A stretch of DNA of 64,000 nt from an uncultured Paracoccaceae bacterium. GTDB taxonomy: Bacteria; Pseudomonadota; Alphaproteobacteria; Rhodobacterales; Rhodobacteraceae. Positions 53,577 to 62,532 of this stretch are shown piece after piece. Location of the stretch: positions 182,501-246,500 of the forward strand of contig CANNFA010000002.1 in assembly GCA_947503765.1 (NCBI GenBank), read 5' to 3'. The position numbers and the translations under genes are program-made. Position 1 is the first letter of the stretch. Every line of letters starts with the position of its first letter. The notes beneath the pieces are model-generated. The model ran no database searches, was not told the origin of the DNA, and saw only the letters and a program-made list of their open reading frames with translations.

Positions 53577-55852
53577 TCGGCGGCCTCGCTGGTTTCGTCA
53601 GTGGCGCCGGGTCCACTGTCTTTCCTGCGCATCCCGGCATCGGGCGGGCACTCGCAGAACAGCCGCGCCAGTTCCTCGGGGGTATATTCGTCGACGGCGA
53701 CGACCTTGCCCACAGCGGCGGCAGTGTCCTGCAGCCGGTCGAAATCGGCGCGCGACAGGATGCCGGCCTCCAGCGCCTGTTCGGGGGTCTTGCGCGCCTC
53801 GCGCAGGCGCTTCGACAGCGGCTCCGTTTCGATGGTCAAGTGCCACGCGGTGTCGAGCAGGCCCAGCCCACTTTGCGCCGGGGCCGCGTTCAGCCGGCCG
53901 ATCAGCCGGTCCCGGGTGGCGGATGGCGCGAAGATCACCTTTGCACACGCCTCCACCGCCGCATCGTCCGGCCCGCGCGTTCCGGCCGCCGGGCGCAGGG
54001 CGGGGCGCAGCAGCCAGCGCGCCCAGCGGGCCGGGAAATTGGCGATCGCCGCGTCCAGCGACCGGCCGATCCGGCAGAACGCGGCCTCGGCAGAGTAGCG
54101 CACCAGCGGCAGATCCTCGGGGTGGCGGCCGTCATCCTCCCAGCGCTTCAGCACGGCGGACAGCAGGTACATCTCCGACAAGGCATCACCCAGCCGCGCC
54201 GACAGCATCTCGCGCCGCTTCAGCGCGCCGCCCAGCGTCAGGAACGCCATGTCCGCCGTCACGGCAAAGGCTGCCGACCAGCGCGACAGGCGGGCATAGA
54301 TGCGCCGCACCTCGCCGGCATCGTCGGGCGCATGGCCCCGCCCGGTCCAGGCGGACCACATCGCGCGGAAAAACGTGCGGGTCGAGCCGCCCACATGCGC
54401 CCAGAAATGCTTGTCGAACGCATCAAGCGCGCGCTCGCGGTCCGGCTCCTGCAGGCTTTCGATCTCGTCCAGCAGGTGCGGGTGCGCACGGATCGCCCCC
54501 TGGCCAAAGATGATCAGGTTGCGCGTGACGATGTTCGCCCCCTCGACGGTGATCCCGATCGGAATCGCGCGGTAGATCGGTTGCAGGTAGTTCAGCGGCC
54601 CGTCGATCACCGCCTTGCCGGAATGCACGTCCATCGCGTCGTTGACGGCGGCGCGCATCCGTTCGGTGGCATGGTACTTCATGATCGCCGAGATCACCGA
54701 CAGCCTGTGCCCCTCGTCCAGCGCGGCGCAGGTCAGGCGGCGGCCGGCATCGACGGCGTAGGCATCCGCCGCGATCCGGGCCATGGGTTCCTGCACCCCG
54801 CCGAACAGGCCGATCGGCAGGCCGAACTGGGTGCGCATCCGGGCATAGGCGCCGGTCGTGTGCGCCGACACCGCCAGCGCCGCCGCCGACAGCGACGGCA
54901 GCGAGATGCCGCGCCCGGCGGCAAGCGCGCTCATCAGCATCATCCAGCCGCGCCCGGCATAATCCGGGCCGCCGATGATGTGGTCGAGCGGGATGAACAC
55001 GTCCGTCCCGGTGGTCGGCCCGTTCATGAACATCGTGCCCGAGGGCAGGTGCCGCCGCCCGGTCTCGACCCCCGGCAGATCGGTGGGCACCAGCGCGCAG
55101 GTGATGCCGATCTCGGGATCCTCGCCCAGCAGGCCGTCCGGGTCGCGCAGCTTGAAGGCAAGGCCCAGCACCGTGCAGATCGGCGACAGCGTGATGTAGC
55201 GTTTCGACCAGTTCAGGCGGATGCCCAGCACCTCCTCGCCCTGCCAGTCGCCGCGGCAGATCACGCCCTCGTCGGTCATCGCCGAGGCGTCCGAGCCGGC
55301 ATCCTCGGATGTCAGTCCGAAGGCCGGCAGTTCCTGCCCCCGCGCGAGGCGCGGCAGCCAGTAGCTTTTCTGCGCGTCGGTGCCGAATTGCAGGATCAGC
55401 TCGCCGGGCCCGAGCGAGTTGGGCACCATCACCGAGACCGCGCCCGAAATCGACCGGCTGGAGACGTAGCGGACCACCTCGGAATGGGCGAAGGCGGAAA
55501 AGCCGAGGCCGCCATGTTCCTTCGGGATGATCATCCCGAAGAACCCTTCGTCGCGCAGCAGATCCCACGCCTCCTGCGGCAGGTCGGCGGTCTCGTTGTC
55601 GATGCGCCATGCGTCCAGCAGGTCGCAGAACCTGCGGCACGGCCCGTCGATGAACGTCTGTTCCTCGTCCGTCAGGCGCGGCGCCTTCATGCCGCGCAGC
55701 ATCTTCCAGTCCGGCTTTCCCGAGAAGAGTTCGGCCTCGAAATGGACGTCGCCGGCCGAGATCGCCTCGGCCTCTGTCTCAGACAGCGACGGCAATGCCG
55801 TCTTCGCCCATTTGAAAATCGGCCGCGTGATGCGGTCCCTGCGAAACGTCAT
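53573..55852 (-). CDS. fadE: acyl-CoA dehydrogenase, long FadE type
   Basis: A 759-residue acyl-CoA dehydrogenase of the long FadE class (with C-terminal DUF1974 extension, about residues 480-740), against about 390 residues for short-form enzymes. Recognisable segments are WDLLRDEGFFGMIIPKEHGG near residue 98, PAFGLTSEDAGSDAS near 176 and the FGLPIGLFGGVQEPMARIA region near 342. It introduces the 2,3 double bond of acyl-CoA using FAD. It is first of the beta-oxidation chain, 84 bases after the universal stress protein gene on the same strand, so it may be on the TAXI transcript. Confidence 0.94.
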   Translation of the reverse strand: MTFRRDRITRPIFKWAKTALPSLSETEAEAISAGDVHFEAELFSGKPDWKMLRGMKAPRLTDEEQTFIDGPCRRFCDLLDAWRIDNETADLPQEAWDLLRDEGFFGMIIPKEHGGLGFSAFAHSEVVRYVSSRSISGAVSVMVPNSLGPGELILQFGTDAQKSYWLPRLARGQELPAFGLTSEDAGSDASAMTDEGVICRGDWQGEEVLGIRLNWSKRYITLSPICTVLGLAFKLRDPDGLLGEDPEIGITCALVPTDLPGVETGRRHLPSGTMFMNGPTTGTDVFIPLDHIIGGPDYAGRGWMMLMSALAAGRGISLPSLSAAALAVSAHTTGAYARMRTQFGLPIGLFGGVQEPMARIAADAYAVDAGRRLTCAALDEGHRLSVISAIMKYHATERMRAAVNDAMDVHSGKAVIDGPLNYLQPIYRAIPIGITVEGANIVTRNLIIFGQGAIRAHPHLLDEIESLQEPDRERALDAFDKHFWAHVGGSTRTFFRAMWSAWTGRGHAPDDAGEVRRIYARLSRWSAAFAVTADMAFLTLGGALKRREMLSARLGDALSEMYLLSAVLKRWEDDGRHPEDLPLVRYSAEAAFCRIGRSLDAAIANFPARWARWLLRPALRPAAGTRGPDDAAVEACAKVIFAPSATRDRLIGRLNAAPAQSGLGLLDTAWHLTIETEPLSKRLREARKTPEQALEAGILSRADFDRLQDTAAAVGKVVAVDEYTPEELARLFCECPPDAGMRRKDSGPGATDETSEAAE

Positions 55853-55936
55853 GGCCCGAATCCTTCCTCAACGACAACGCCGCGGGGCGCGGAAGGGTTC
55901 CGGCCCGCGGGAAATACCGGCGCCCGGGCCTGGCCG

Positions 55937-56368
55937 CTACCGCACGACGAACACCGAGCAGGTCGAATGGCGCACGACCCGCGCGGCGTTGGGGCCAAGC
56001 AGGTAGTCCTTGAAGTCGGGCTTGTGCGCGCCGATCACGATCAGCGATGCCTCGATCGCCTCGGCCACGCGCAGGATCTCGTCATAGGCGCGGCCGGTGG
56101 TCACGATGTGGCGGGCGCTTTCGTTGGCTTCGGCACCCAGCGCGCCGGACACCGCCTCGCCGAGCAGCTCGCGCGCCTGGTCCACCGCCTTGTCGTGGTG
56201 ACGCTGATCGAAATACGAGCCGACGACGCTCATCCCGTAATCCGGCACGACGGTGATGACGACAAGCTGCCTGTCGTCCAGCGCGGCAAGGCGCGCCGCC
56301 GCCTTGAGCACGTTGTCGTCGCGGTGCGGGTTGGAGATGTCGACGGCACAGAGGACGGGACCGGTCAT
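55937..56368 (-). CDS. universal stress protein (UspA family)
   Basis: A 143-residue UspA-fold protein starting PVLCAVDISN and ending in the nucleotide-binding stretch IVIGAHKPDFKDYLLGPNAA followed by VVRHSTCSVFVVR. ATG at 56368 overlaps the TRAP permease stop by four bases. TeaD, the UspA protein of the Halomonas ectoine TRAP transporter, is the known precedent: it binds ATP and modulates transport. The coupling here makes a similar regulatory role likely. Confidence 0.92.
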   Translation of the reverse strand: MTGPVLCAVDISNPHRDDNVLKAAARLAALDDRQLVVITVVPDYGMSVVGSYFDQRHHDKAVDQARELLGEAVSGALGAEANESARHIVTTGRAYDEILRVAEAIEASLIVIGAHKPDFKDYLLGPNAARVVRHSTCSVFVVR

Positions 56369-58971
56369 GCGGGGACTCCTTGCTTGGTCATGCGCGCGCG
56401 CTGCAACAGGGCGACCAGCCCCAGCAGAACCAGCGCGGGAAGGAAGATGATCTCCTGCGGCCATTGCCGCACCGGCGCCTTCACCGATTCGATCGTGACC
56501 GGCATGTCGCCGTAGAAGTCGAAGGCCTGCATGGTTTCCGAGAACGGCGTGCCGAACATCGGCTCGTCCATCAGAACGGCGCCGCCGTCTTCCATCAGCA
56601 TCAGGCCGAACCCGTCAAGCAGGTCCGCGCCGTCCTGTGCCTCGTCCACGGGCAGGACAAGCGTGGTATCCTTGATCTCGCCCGAGATGAAATCGGGCCC
56701 CGAGACCACGACACGCAATTCCTGCCCCGGCGCGGCAGCGCCCAGCGCCTGTTCCAGGTTCGCCGGTTCGATCATTGCGAATGGCGGCTGGAACCGGTCC
56801 ATGAACCAGTCGGGCCGGAACAGCGCGAAGGCGATCAGCACCAGCGCCACGCTTTCGTAGATCCGGTTTTTGGTCAGGAACCAGCCCATCGTGCCGGCGG
56901 TGAAGACGAGGATCGCGATCGTCGCCACCACGAAGGTTATGATCCCCTGCACCAGCGTCACGTCGATCAGCAGAAGGTTGGTGTTGAAGATGAACACGAA
57001 GGGCAGGGCGACGGTGCGCAGGCTGTAGAAGAACGCGATGAACCCGGTGCGGATCGCATCGCCCCCCGACACGGCCGCAGCGGCGAAACTGGCCAGCCCC
57101 ACGGGCGGCGTCACGTCGGCCATGATGCCGAAGTAGAACACGAAGAGATGCACCGCGATCAGCGGCACGATCAGCCCCGATTGCGCGCCCAGTTCCACCA
57201 CCACGCCCGCCATCAGCGAGCTGACGACGATGTAGTTCGCCGTGGTCGGCAGGCCCATGCCCAGGATCAGGCTGAGCAGCCCGACCATCACCAGCATCAG
57301 GATCAGGTTGCCGCCGGACAGGAACTCGACAAGGCTGGCCATCACCTGGCCGACGCCGGTCAGGGTGACGGTGCCGACGATCACCCCGGCCGTCGCGGTG
57401 GCGAGACCGATGCCGATCATGTTGCGCGCGCCGTCGATCAGCCCGGCCACAAGGTCGATCACCCCCAGCCGCATCGCCTCTGCCGTCTCGCGGCCGCCGC
57501 GGAACAGCGCCTTGAGCGGCCGCTGCGTCAGCAGGATCACGAACAGAAGCGAGGTTGCCCAGAACGCGCTCAGCCCCGGCGATTTCTGTTCGATCATCAG
57601 GAAATAGACCAGCACGACAATCGGCAGCAGGTAGTAAAGCCCGGCCTTGTAGATCTCGGCCACCACCGGCAGCTCGACCTCCTCGGCATCGGGATCGTCG
57701 GGTTCGAGATCGGGCACCTGGGCCGCGAGCCACAGCAGCGCAAGATAGACCAGCCCGATCAGGGCCGACAGGATCAGCGCCGAATTCGGCAGTGCGGCGG
57801 TGATCCAGCGCACCGGGAACTGCACCCCGTAGGCCAGCCCCGCGAACCCCGCAAAGAACAGCGCCATGCCGCCGATCGTCCGGCCCATGCTGACCACCCG
57901 GTTGCCCAGCGTCGGCATGTTGTTCTTCACCGCCTCCAGATGGACGATGTAGACCAGCGCGATATAGCTGATCGTGGCCGGCAGGAATGCGTGGGTGATG
58001 ACCTCGACATAGGAAATGCCGACATATTCGACCATCAGGAAGGCGGCGGCGCCCATCACCGGCGGCATGATCTGGCCGTTGACGGAACTGGCGACCTCGA
58101 CCGCGCCGCCCTTTTCGGACGAAAACCCGACGCGCTTCATCAGCGGGATGGTGAAGGTGCCGGTCGTCACCACGTTGGCGATGGACGAGCCCGAGATCAG
58201 CCCCGTCGCGGCAGAGCCGACAACCGCCGCCTTGGCGGGGCCGCCCCGCAGGTGGCCAAGCGCACCGAAGGCCATCTTGATGAAGTAATTCCCCGCCCCC
58301 GCCTTGTCGAGCAGCGCGCCGAACAGCACGAACAGGAACACGAACTTGGTGGACACGCCCAGCGCGATGCCGAACACCCCTTCCGAGGTGGTCCACATGT
58401 GGCTCATCGCCTTTTGCAGGCTGGCGCCCTTCCAGCGGATGACCTCGGGGATCCAGTCGCTGGCGCCGAAGAAGACGTAGGCGAGGAAGATCGTGGCGAT
58501 GATCGCCATCGCCGGGCCGAGCGCGCGGCGCGCACCCTCGAACAGGATGATCAGGCCGGCCAGCGCGAACCACTTGTCGGTATGGTCCGCCAGCCCGCCG
58601 TTGTTCACGATCTTGGCGTAGAAGAAATAGCCGTATAGCGAGGTGAACGTGCCCGCCAGCGCCAGCACCCAATCGTAGAGCGGAATGCGGTCGCGCGGGC
58701 TGCGCTTGAACATCGGATAGGCCATGAACGCGAGGAACGTCGCGAAGGCCAGGTGGATCTGGCGCGAGTTGTTGATCAGATCGCCCGGCAGGACATAATT
58801 CGAGACCGGCGAGGCCAGCAGCACCTGGTACAGCGACCAGACCACCGCCACGACCGCCAGCAGGATGCCGACCGGACCGGACGGATTTCGCGCGCCGCCG
58901 TCGCTCGACGAGACGAGATCCTGAAGTTCGGCATCGCTGAGCGGCCCCTTGCCGCCTGAAGTCTCGGTCAT
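56365..58971 (-). CDS. TRAP transporter permease, fused small and large subunits (DctQM, TAXI-associated)
   Basis: An 868-residue membrane protein. The N-terminal part with about four membrane segments corresponds to DctQ and the following roughly 12 segments to DctM (GSAATGLISGSSIANVVTTG near residue 255; GLLSLILGMGLPTTANYIVV near 555). A further C-terminal region of about 200 residues, with a soluble loop (about 720-830) and a last membrane segment, is usual for TAXI-linked 4TM/12TM fusions. ATG at 58971 has GGGAGGG upstream. It works with the TAXI binding protein encoded just before it. Confidence 0.94.
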   Translation of the reverse strand: MTETSGGKGPLSDAELQDLVSSSDGGARNPSGPVGILLAVVAVVWSLYQVLLASPVSNYVLPGDLINNSRQIHLAFATFLAFMAYPMFKRSPRDRIPLYDWVLALAGTFTSLYGYFFYAKIVNNGGLADHTDKWFALAGLIILFEGARRALGPAMAIIATIFLAYVFFGASDWIPEVIRWKGASLQKAMSHMWTTSEGVFGIALGVSTKFVFLFVLFGALLDKAGAGNYFIKMAFGALGHLRGGPAKAAVVGSAATGLISGSSIANVVTTGTFTIPLMKRVGFSSEKGGAVEVASSVNGQIMPPVMGAAAFLMVEYVGISYVEVITHAFLPATISYIALVYIVHLEAVKNNMPTLGNRVVSMGRTIGGMALFFAGFAGLAYGVQFPVRWITAALPNSALILSALIGLVYLALLWLAAQVPDLEPDDPDAEEVELPVVAEIYKAGLYYLLPIVVLVYFLMIEQKSPGLSAFWATSLLFVILLTQRPLKALFRGGRETAEAMRLGVIDLVAGLIDGARNMIGIGLATATAGVIVGTVTLTGVGQVMASLVEFLSGGNLILMLVMVGLLSLILGMGLPTTANYIVVSSLMAGVVVELGAQSGLIVPLIAVHLFVFYFGIMADVTPPVGLASFAAAAVSGGDAIRTGFIAFFYSLRTVALPFVFIFNTNLLLIDVTLVQGIITFVVATIAILVFTAGTMGWFLTKNRIYESVALVLIAFALFRPDWFMDRFQPPFAMIEPANLEQALGAAAPGQELRVVVSGPDFISGEIKDTTLVLPVDEAQDGADLLDGFGLMLMEDGGAVLMDEPMFGTPFSETMQAFDFYGDMPVTIESVKAPVRQWPQEIIFLPALVLLGLVALLQRARMTKQGVPA

Positions 58972-59189
58972 GTCGGTCCCTCCCGGTTCCGCCGAATGCA
59001 TGGCGGTGCGTCAGTTTTTGTTTGTTATGGTCACACTACAAGACAAATCGGGCCGCCTGCGCAAGATTGCGGATCCCGTTCATCCTGCCGCCCCTTCCCC
59101 GGATGCGTGCGCCCCGCCCTTGCGGCGGTTCTGCTTCGGTGGATGGACGCTGCGATGAAACGATTCGAACGAATTGGTGCTGAAAAGCG

Positions 59190-59214
59190 AAAAGGGGGCA
59201 GAAACTGCCCCCTT
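59190..59214 (-). terminator. terminator/attenuator after the TAXI binding-protein gene
   Basis: Read on the minus strand, GGGGGCAG and CTGCCCCC arms, extended by A-T pairs, close a 3-base loop and are followed by TTTTCGCTTTT. This is a good rho-independent terminator 11 bases after the TAXI gene stop. Since the permease lies 220 bases further on the same strand, it probably acts as a partial terminator, or the permease has its own promoter. Confidence 0.8.
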
Positions 59215-59225
59215 CACGGCCCGGA

Positions 59226-60194
59226 TCACTCGATCCAGCCCTGTTCCCTGTAGAACTTCGCGGCGCCGGGATGCAGCGGCGCGGACAGGCCCGCAGTCGC
59301 CATTTCCTCGGGCTCCAGATTGGCGAAGGCCGGGTGCAGCTTCTTGAAGTCGTCGAAGTTCTCGAAGACCGACTTCACCACGGTATACACCGCTTCCTCG
59401 CTGACATCGGCCGAGGTCACGAAGGTCGCGCCGACGCCGAAGGTTTGCGTGTCCTCGTCATTGCCGCGGTACATGCCGCCGGGGATCGTCGCGGTCCGGT
59501 AGTACGGGTTGTCGGCGACCAGCTGGTCCACGACATCGCCGCTGACATCCACCAGGACACTGTCACAGGCGGTGGTCGCCTCCTGGATGGACCCGGACGG
59601 GTGGCCGACGGTGTAGACCATCGCGTCGATCTGGTTGTCGCACAGCGCCGCGCTCTGCTCGACGGCCTTCAGCTCGGTGGCGAGGGCGAAATCGTCGGTG
59701 GTCCAGCCCTTGGCGTCCAGCAGAACCTCCATCGTGCCGCGCTGGCCCGAGCCGGGATTGCCGATATTGACACGCTTGCCCTTGAGGTCGTCGAAGGTGG
59801 TAACCCCGGAATCGGCGCGGGCGACCACGGTGAAGGGCTCGGGATGCACCGAGAACACGGCGCGCAGTTTCTCGAACGGCCCTTCGTCCTCGAAGCGCGA
59901 GCTGCCGTTGTAGGCGTGGTACTGCCAGTCCGATTGCGCGACGCCGAATTCCAGCTCGCCGGCGCGGATCGTCTTGATGTTGTAGATCGACCCGCCGGTC
60001 GATTCGACCGAGCAGCGGATGCCGTGATCCTTGCGGCCCTTGTTGACCAGCCGGCAGATCGCGCCGCCGGTCGGGTAATACACCCCGGTCACGCCGCCGG
60101 TGCCGATGGTGATGAACTCCTCGGCCTGCGCGGCCGGAGCCATCAGCGCGGCCAGCGCGGCCCCGGCAATGGTGAATTTCATCTTTGACATCAT
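59226..60194 (-). CDS. TAXI-family TRAP transporter substrate-binding protein
   Basis: A 322-residue TAXI (TRAP-associated extracytoplasmic immunogenic) protein with a 24-residue signal peptide (ends PAAQAE). The mature start [27 protein letters not shown] and [23 protein letters not shown] near residue 62 are family hallmarks, as is [15 protein letters not shown] near 145. TAXI ligands include glutamate and 2-oxoglutarate in the few studied cases. The start is ATG-ATG at 60194; GAGGGAG precedes it. It lies 35 bases after the RpiR gene on the same strand. Confidence 0.95.
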   Translation of the reverse strand: MMSKMKFTIAGAALAALMAPAAQAEEFITIGTGGVTGVYYPTGGAICRLVNKGRKDHGIRCSVESTGGSIYNIKTIRAGELEFGVAQSDWQYHAYNGSSRFEDEGPFEKLRAVFSVHPEPFTVVARADSGVTTFDDLKGKRVNIGNPGSGQRGTMEVLLDAKGWTTDDFALATELKAVEQSAALCDNQIDAMVYTVGHPSGSIQEATTACDSVLVDVSGDVVDQLVADNPYYRTATIPGGMYRGNDEDTQTFGVGATFVTSADVSEEAVYTVVKSVFENFDDFKKLHPAFANLEPEEMATAGLSAPLHPGAAKFYREQGWIE

Positions 60195-60229
60195 CTTGGT
60201 CTCCCTCTTGGTGATGTTTGGTGGTCGTC

Positions 60230-61102
60230 TCAGCCGGCCCAGACCTCGCTGAGCCGGCGGTTGCTCTCTTCGACCTGCGCGATCCGCTCGCGGGCGGCAG
60301 GGCCCGCACGGCCGACCAGCATGCCGATCATCGTTTCGACTAGAACCATCGTTGCCACATAGGACGAATAGAAATGCGGGCTACCCGTGGGCACGACGAA
60401 CCCGGCCGAGGCATGGCGCAGCGCCGGGCAGGCATGGGTGTCGGTGATCACCACGACGAAGGCGCCGCGTTCGGCAGCCAGCCCGGCGGCGGCGATCGAA
60501 CGGCTGGCAAACGGCGGTTTCGTCACGACGATCAGCGCATCGCGCGCGTCCAGCCCGGTCAAGCCGGCCCCCAGCGATGCGCCCATCCGGCCGGTCATCG
60601 ACCAGCCCTCGGCGCAGAAATCGGCGATATAGGCCATGTACTCGACCACCCCGGTCGAGCCGAGCGCGCCCAGCAGCCGCACATGCCGCGCGGAATGCAG
60701 ACGGTCCACCGTGCGTTCCAGCAGGTCGCGGTCGATCTCGCCGCCCAGGCGTTGCAGGTTGGCCATGCAGGCGCCCAGATGCGCGTCGAAGAACCCGGTT
60801 TCCCCCGCGGCATGGGCATCCTGAAGCGACGCCGCCCGTTCGGCGAAGCTGTCGACGCGGCGGCCGATCATGTCGCGCATCGCGGCGCGCAGATCCTCGA
60901 AACTGTCATATCCGATGGCACGCGCCATGCGCGAGAAGGTGGCGGGCGCAAGGCCGGTATCCTGCGCCACGGCGCGCAGCGACCGGGTGGCGATATCGAC
61001 CGGGTTCTGCGCGACATAGTCGGCAGCCTCGCGAAGCCGTGCGCTCAGCCCGTCGAAATTCTGTGCAAGCCTGCGCTCGAACGATCCATCCACCGCGAAC
61101 AT
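60230..61102 (-). CDS. MurR/RpiR-family transcriptional regulator
   Basis: A 290-residue regulator with an N-terminal RpiR helix-turn-helix (residues about 5-80; [20 protein letters not shown]) and a C-terminal SIS domain (about 120-260) that usually binds phosphorylated or acidic metabolites. ATG at 61102 is chosen: AGGGAGGGG lies just before it, and longer starts run into the divergent promoter. It is first in the minus-strand TAXI transcript and faces the aminotransferase-BKACE pair; repeated TTCATCTGTTTCA elements lie between. Confidence 0.92.
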   Translation of the reverse strand: MFAVDGSFERRLAQNFDGLSARLREAADYVAQNPVDIATRSLRAVAQDTGLAPATFSRMARAIGYDSFEDLRAAMRDMIGRRVDSFAERAASLQDAHAAGETGFFDAHLGACMANLQRLGGEIDRDLLERTVDRLHSARHVRLLGALGSTGVVEYMAYIADFCAEGWSMTGRMGASLGAGLTGLDARDALIVVTKPPFASRSIAAAGLAAERGAFVVVITDTHACPALRHASAGFVVPTGSPHFYSSYVATMVLVETMIGMLVGRAGPAARERIAQVEESNRRLSEVWAG

Positions 61103-61138
61103 GCCCCTCCCTGGACCTTTTCGCCTGACAGAAGTCGT

Positions 61139-61182
61139 TTCATCTGTTTCACATATTGTCAACACGCGATTCATCTGTTTCA
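61139..61182. promoter_or_regulatory. paired RpiR operator candidates (direct repeats)
   Basis: The 13-mer TTCATCTGTTTCA occurs exactly twice, at 61139-61151 and 61170-61182, 31 bases apart (three helical turns), in the 107-base divergent gap. On the other strand each reads as two TGAAA(C/T) half-sites. Exact repetition in GC-rich DNA with A/T-rich content argues for a regulator site, most simply the adjacent RpiR protein. Confidence 0.65.
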
Positions 61183-61209
61183 GTCTGGCTGCCTGACAGG
61201 ACATTCGCC

Positions 61210-62532
61210 ATGACCCATGTTTTTCCCCGCCACACCCGTGCCCGCCCGCCCGTCGCGGTCCGCGGCGAGGGGGCCTATATCTTCGATGCCGGCGGCAAGC
61301 GGTATCTCGACGGATCGGGGGGCGCGGCGGTGTCGTGCCTCGGCCATTCCGACCCCGACGTGATCGCCGCGATCAAGGCGCAGGCGGATGCGATCCCGTT
61401 CGCCCATACCGGCTTCTTCACCTCGGAGGCGGCGGAACGGCTGGCGGATCGCCTGATTGCCCACGCGCCGGGCACGCTGAGCCGCGCATATCTCGTCTCC
61501 GGCGGGTCCGAGGCGGTGGAGGCCGCGCTGAAACTGGGCCGGCAGTATTTCCTGGAGCGCGGCGAGCCGCAGCGCACCCGTTTCATCGCCCGACGGCAAA
61601 GCTATCACGGCAACACGCTGGGCGCGCTGGCAACCGGCGGCAATGCCTGGCGGCGCGCGCCGTTCGCGCCTCTGATGATCGAGACCAGCCACATCTCGCC
61701 CTGCTACGAATATCGCGGCCGCGCCGAGGGCGAGACGCAGGACGCCTACGGGCTGCGTGTCGCGGACGAGCTGGAGGCGGAATTGCAGCGCGTCGGCCCG
61801 CACAACGTCATCGCCTTCGTGGCAGAGCCGGTTGTGGGCGCGACGGCCGGCGCGGTGCCCGCGGTGCCCGGCTATTTCCGGCGTATCCGCGAGATCTGCG
61901 ACCGCCACGGCGTCCTGCTGATCCTGGACGAGGTGATGTGCGGCATGGGCCGGACCGGCACGCTGTTCGCCTGCGAACAGGACGGCATCGCACCCGATAT
62001 CGTGACAATCGCCAAGGGGCTGGGCGCCGGGTATCAGCCGATCGGCGCGATGCTGTGCACCGCCGCGATCTACGATGCCATCGAACAGGGAACAGGCTTT
62101 TTCCAGCACGGCCACACCTATATGGGCCATCCCATCGCCAGCGCCGCCGCAGATGTTGTGGTGCAAAAGTTGACCGAGGGGGGGCTCACCGCCCGCGCCG
62201 CGCAGATGGGTGCGGTGCTGGACGACGCCCTGCGCGCCGCTTTCGGCCAGCACCCGCATGTCGGCGACATCCGCGGCCGGGGGATGTTCCGCGGGCTGGA
62301 ACTGGTGGCCGACCGTGAAAGCAAGACGCCCTTCGCGCCGGAAAAGGCCGTGCACAAGGCGGTGAAGGCCGCCGCCTTCGAGGCCGGGCTGATCTGCTAC
62401 CCGATGGGCGGGACGATCGACGGGCAGACCGGCGACCACGTCCTGCTGGCGCCGCCCTTCATCGTGACCGAGGCGCAGATCGGCGAATTGGTCGACAAGC
62501 TGTCGACCGCTTTCCGCGCCGCCCTGCCGTGA
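61210..62532 (+). CDS. class III PLP-dependent aminotransferase (aspartate aminotransferase family)
   Basis: A 440-residue class III aminotransferase. The PLP lysine is Lys269 (TIAKGLGAGYQP), Asp240 sits in LILDEVMCGMGRTG, and YLVSGGSEAVEAALKLGRQY (residues 95-114) binds the cofactor phosphate. Family members act on omega- or beta-amino acids. The next gene starts inside its stop codon (GTGA), so the two proteins are made together; because that partner cleaves beta-keto acids, the natural substrate here would be a beta-amino acid. An in-frame ATG at 61156 is too early and overlaps the operator repeats. Confidence 0.93.
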   Translation: MTHVFPRHTRARPPVAVRGEGAYIFDAGGKRYLDGSGGAAVSCLGHSDPDVIAAIKAQADAIPFAHTGFFTSEAAERLADRLIAHAPGTLSRAYLVSGGSEAVEAALKLGRQYFLERGEPQRTRFIARRQSYHGNTLGALATGGNAWRRAPFAPLMIETSHISPCYEYRGRAEGETQDAYGLRVADELEAELQRVGPHNVIAFVAEPVVGATAGAVPAVPGYFRRIREICDRHGVLLILDEVMCGMGRTGTLFACEQDGIAPDIVTIAKGLGAGYQPIGAMLCTAAIYDAIEQGTGFFQHGHTYMGHPIASAAADVVVQKLTEGGLTARAAQMGAVLDDALRAAFGQHPHVGDIRGRGMFRGLELVADRESKTPFAPEKAVHKAVKAAAFEAGLICYPMGGTIDGQTGDHVLLAPPFIVTEAQIGELVDKLSTAFRAALP

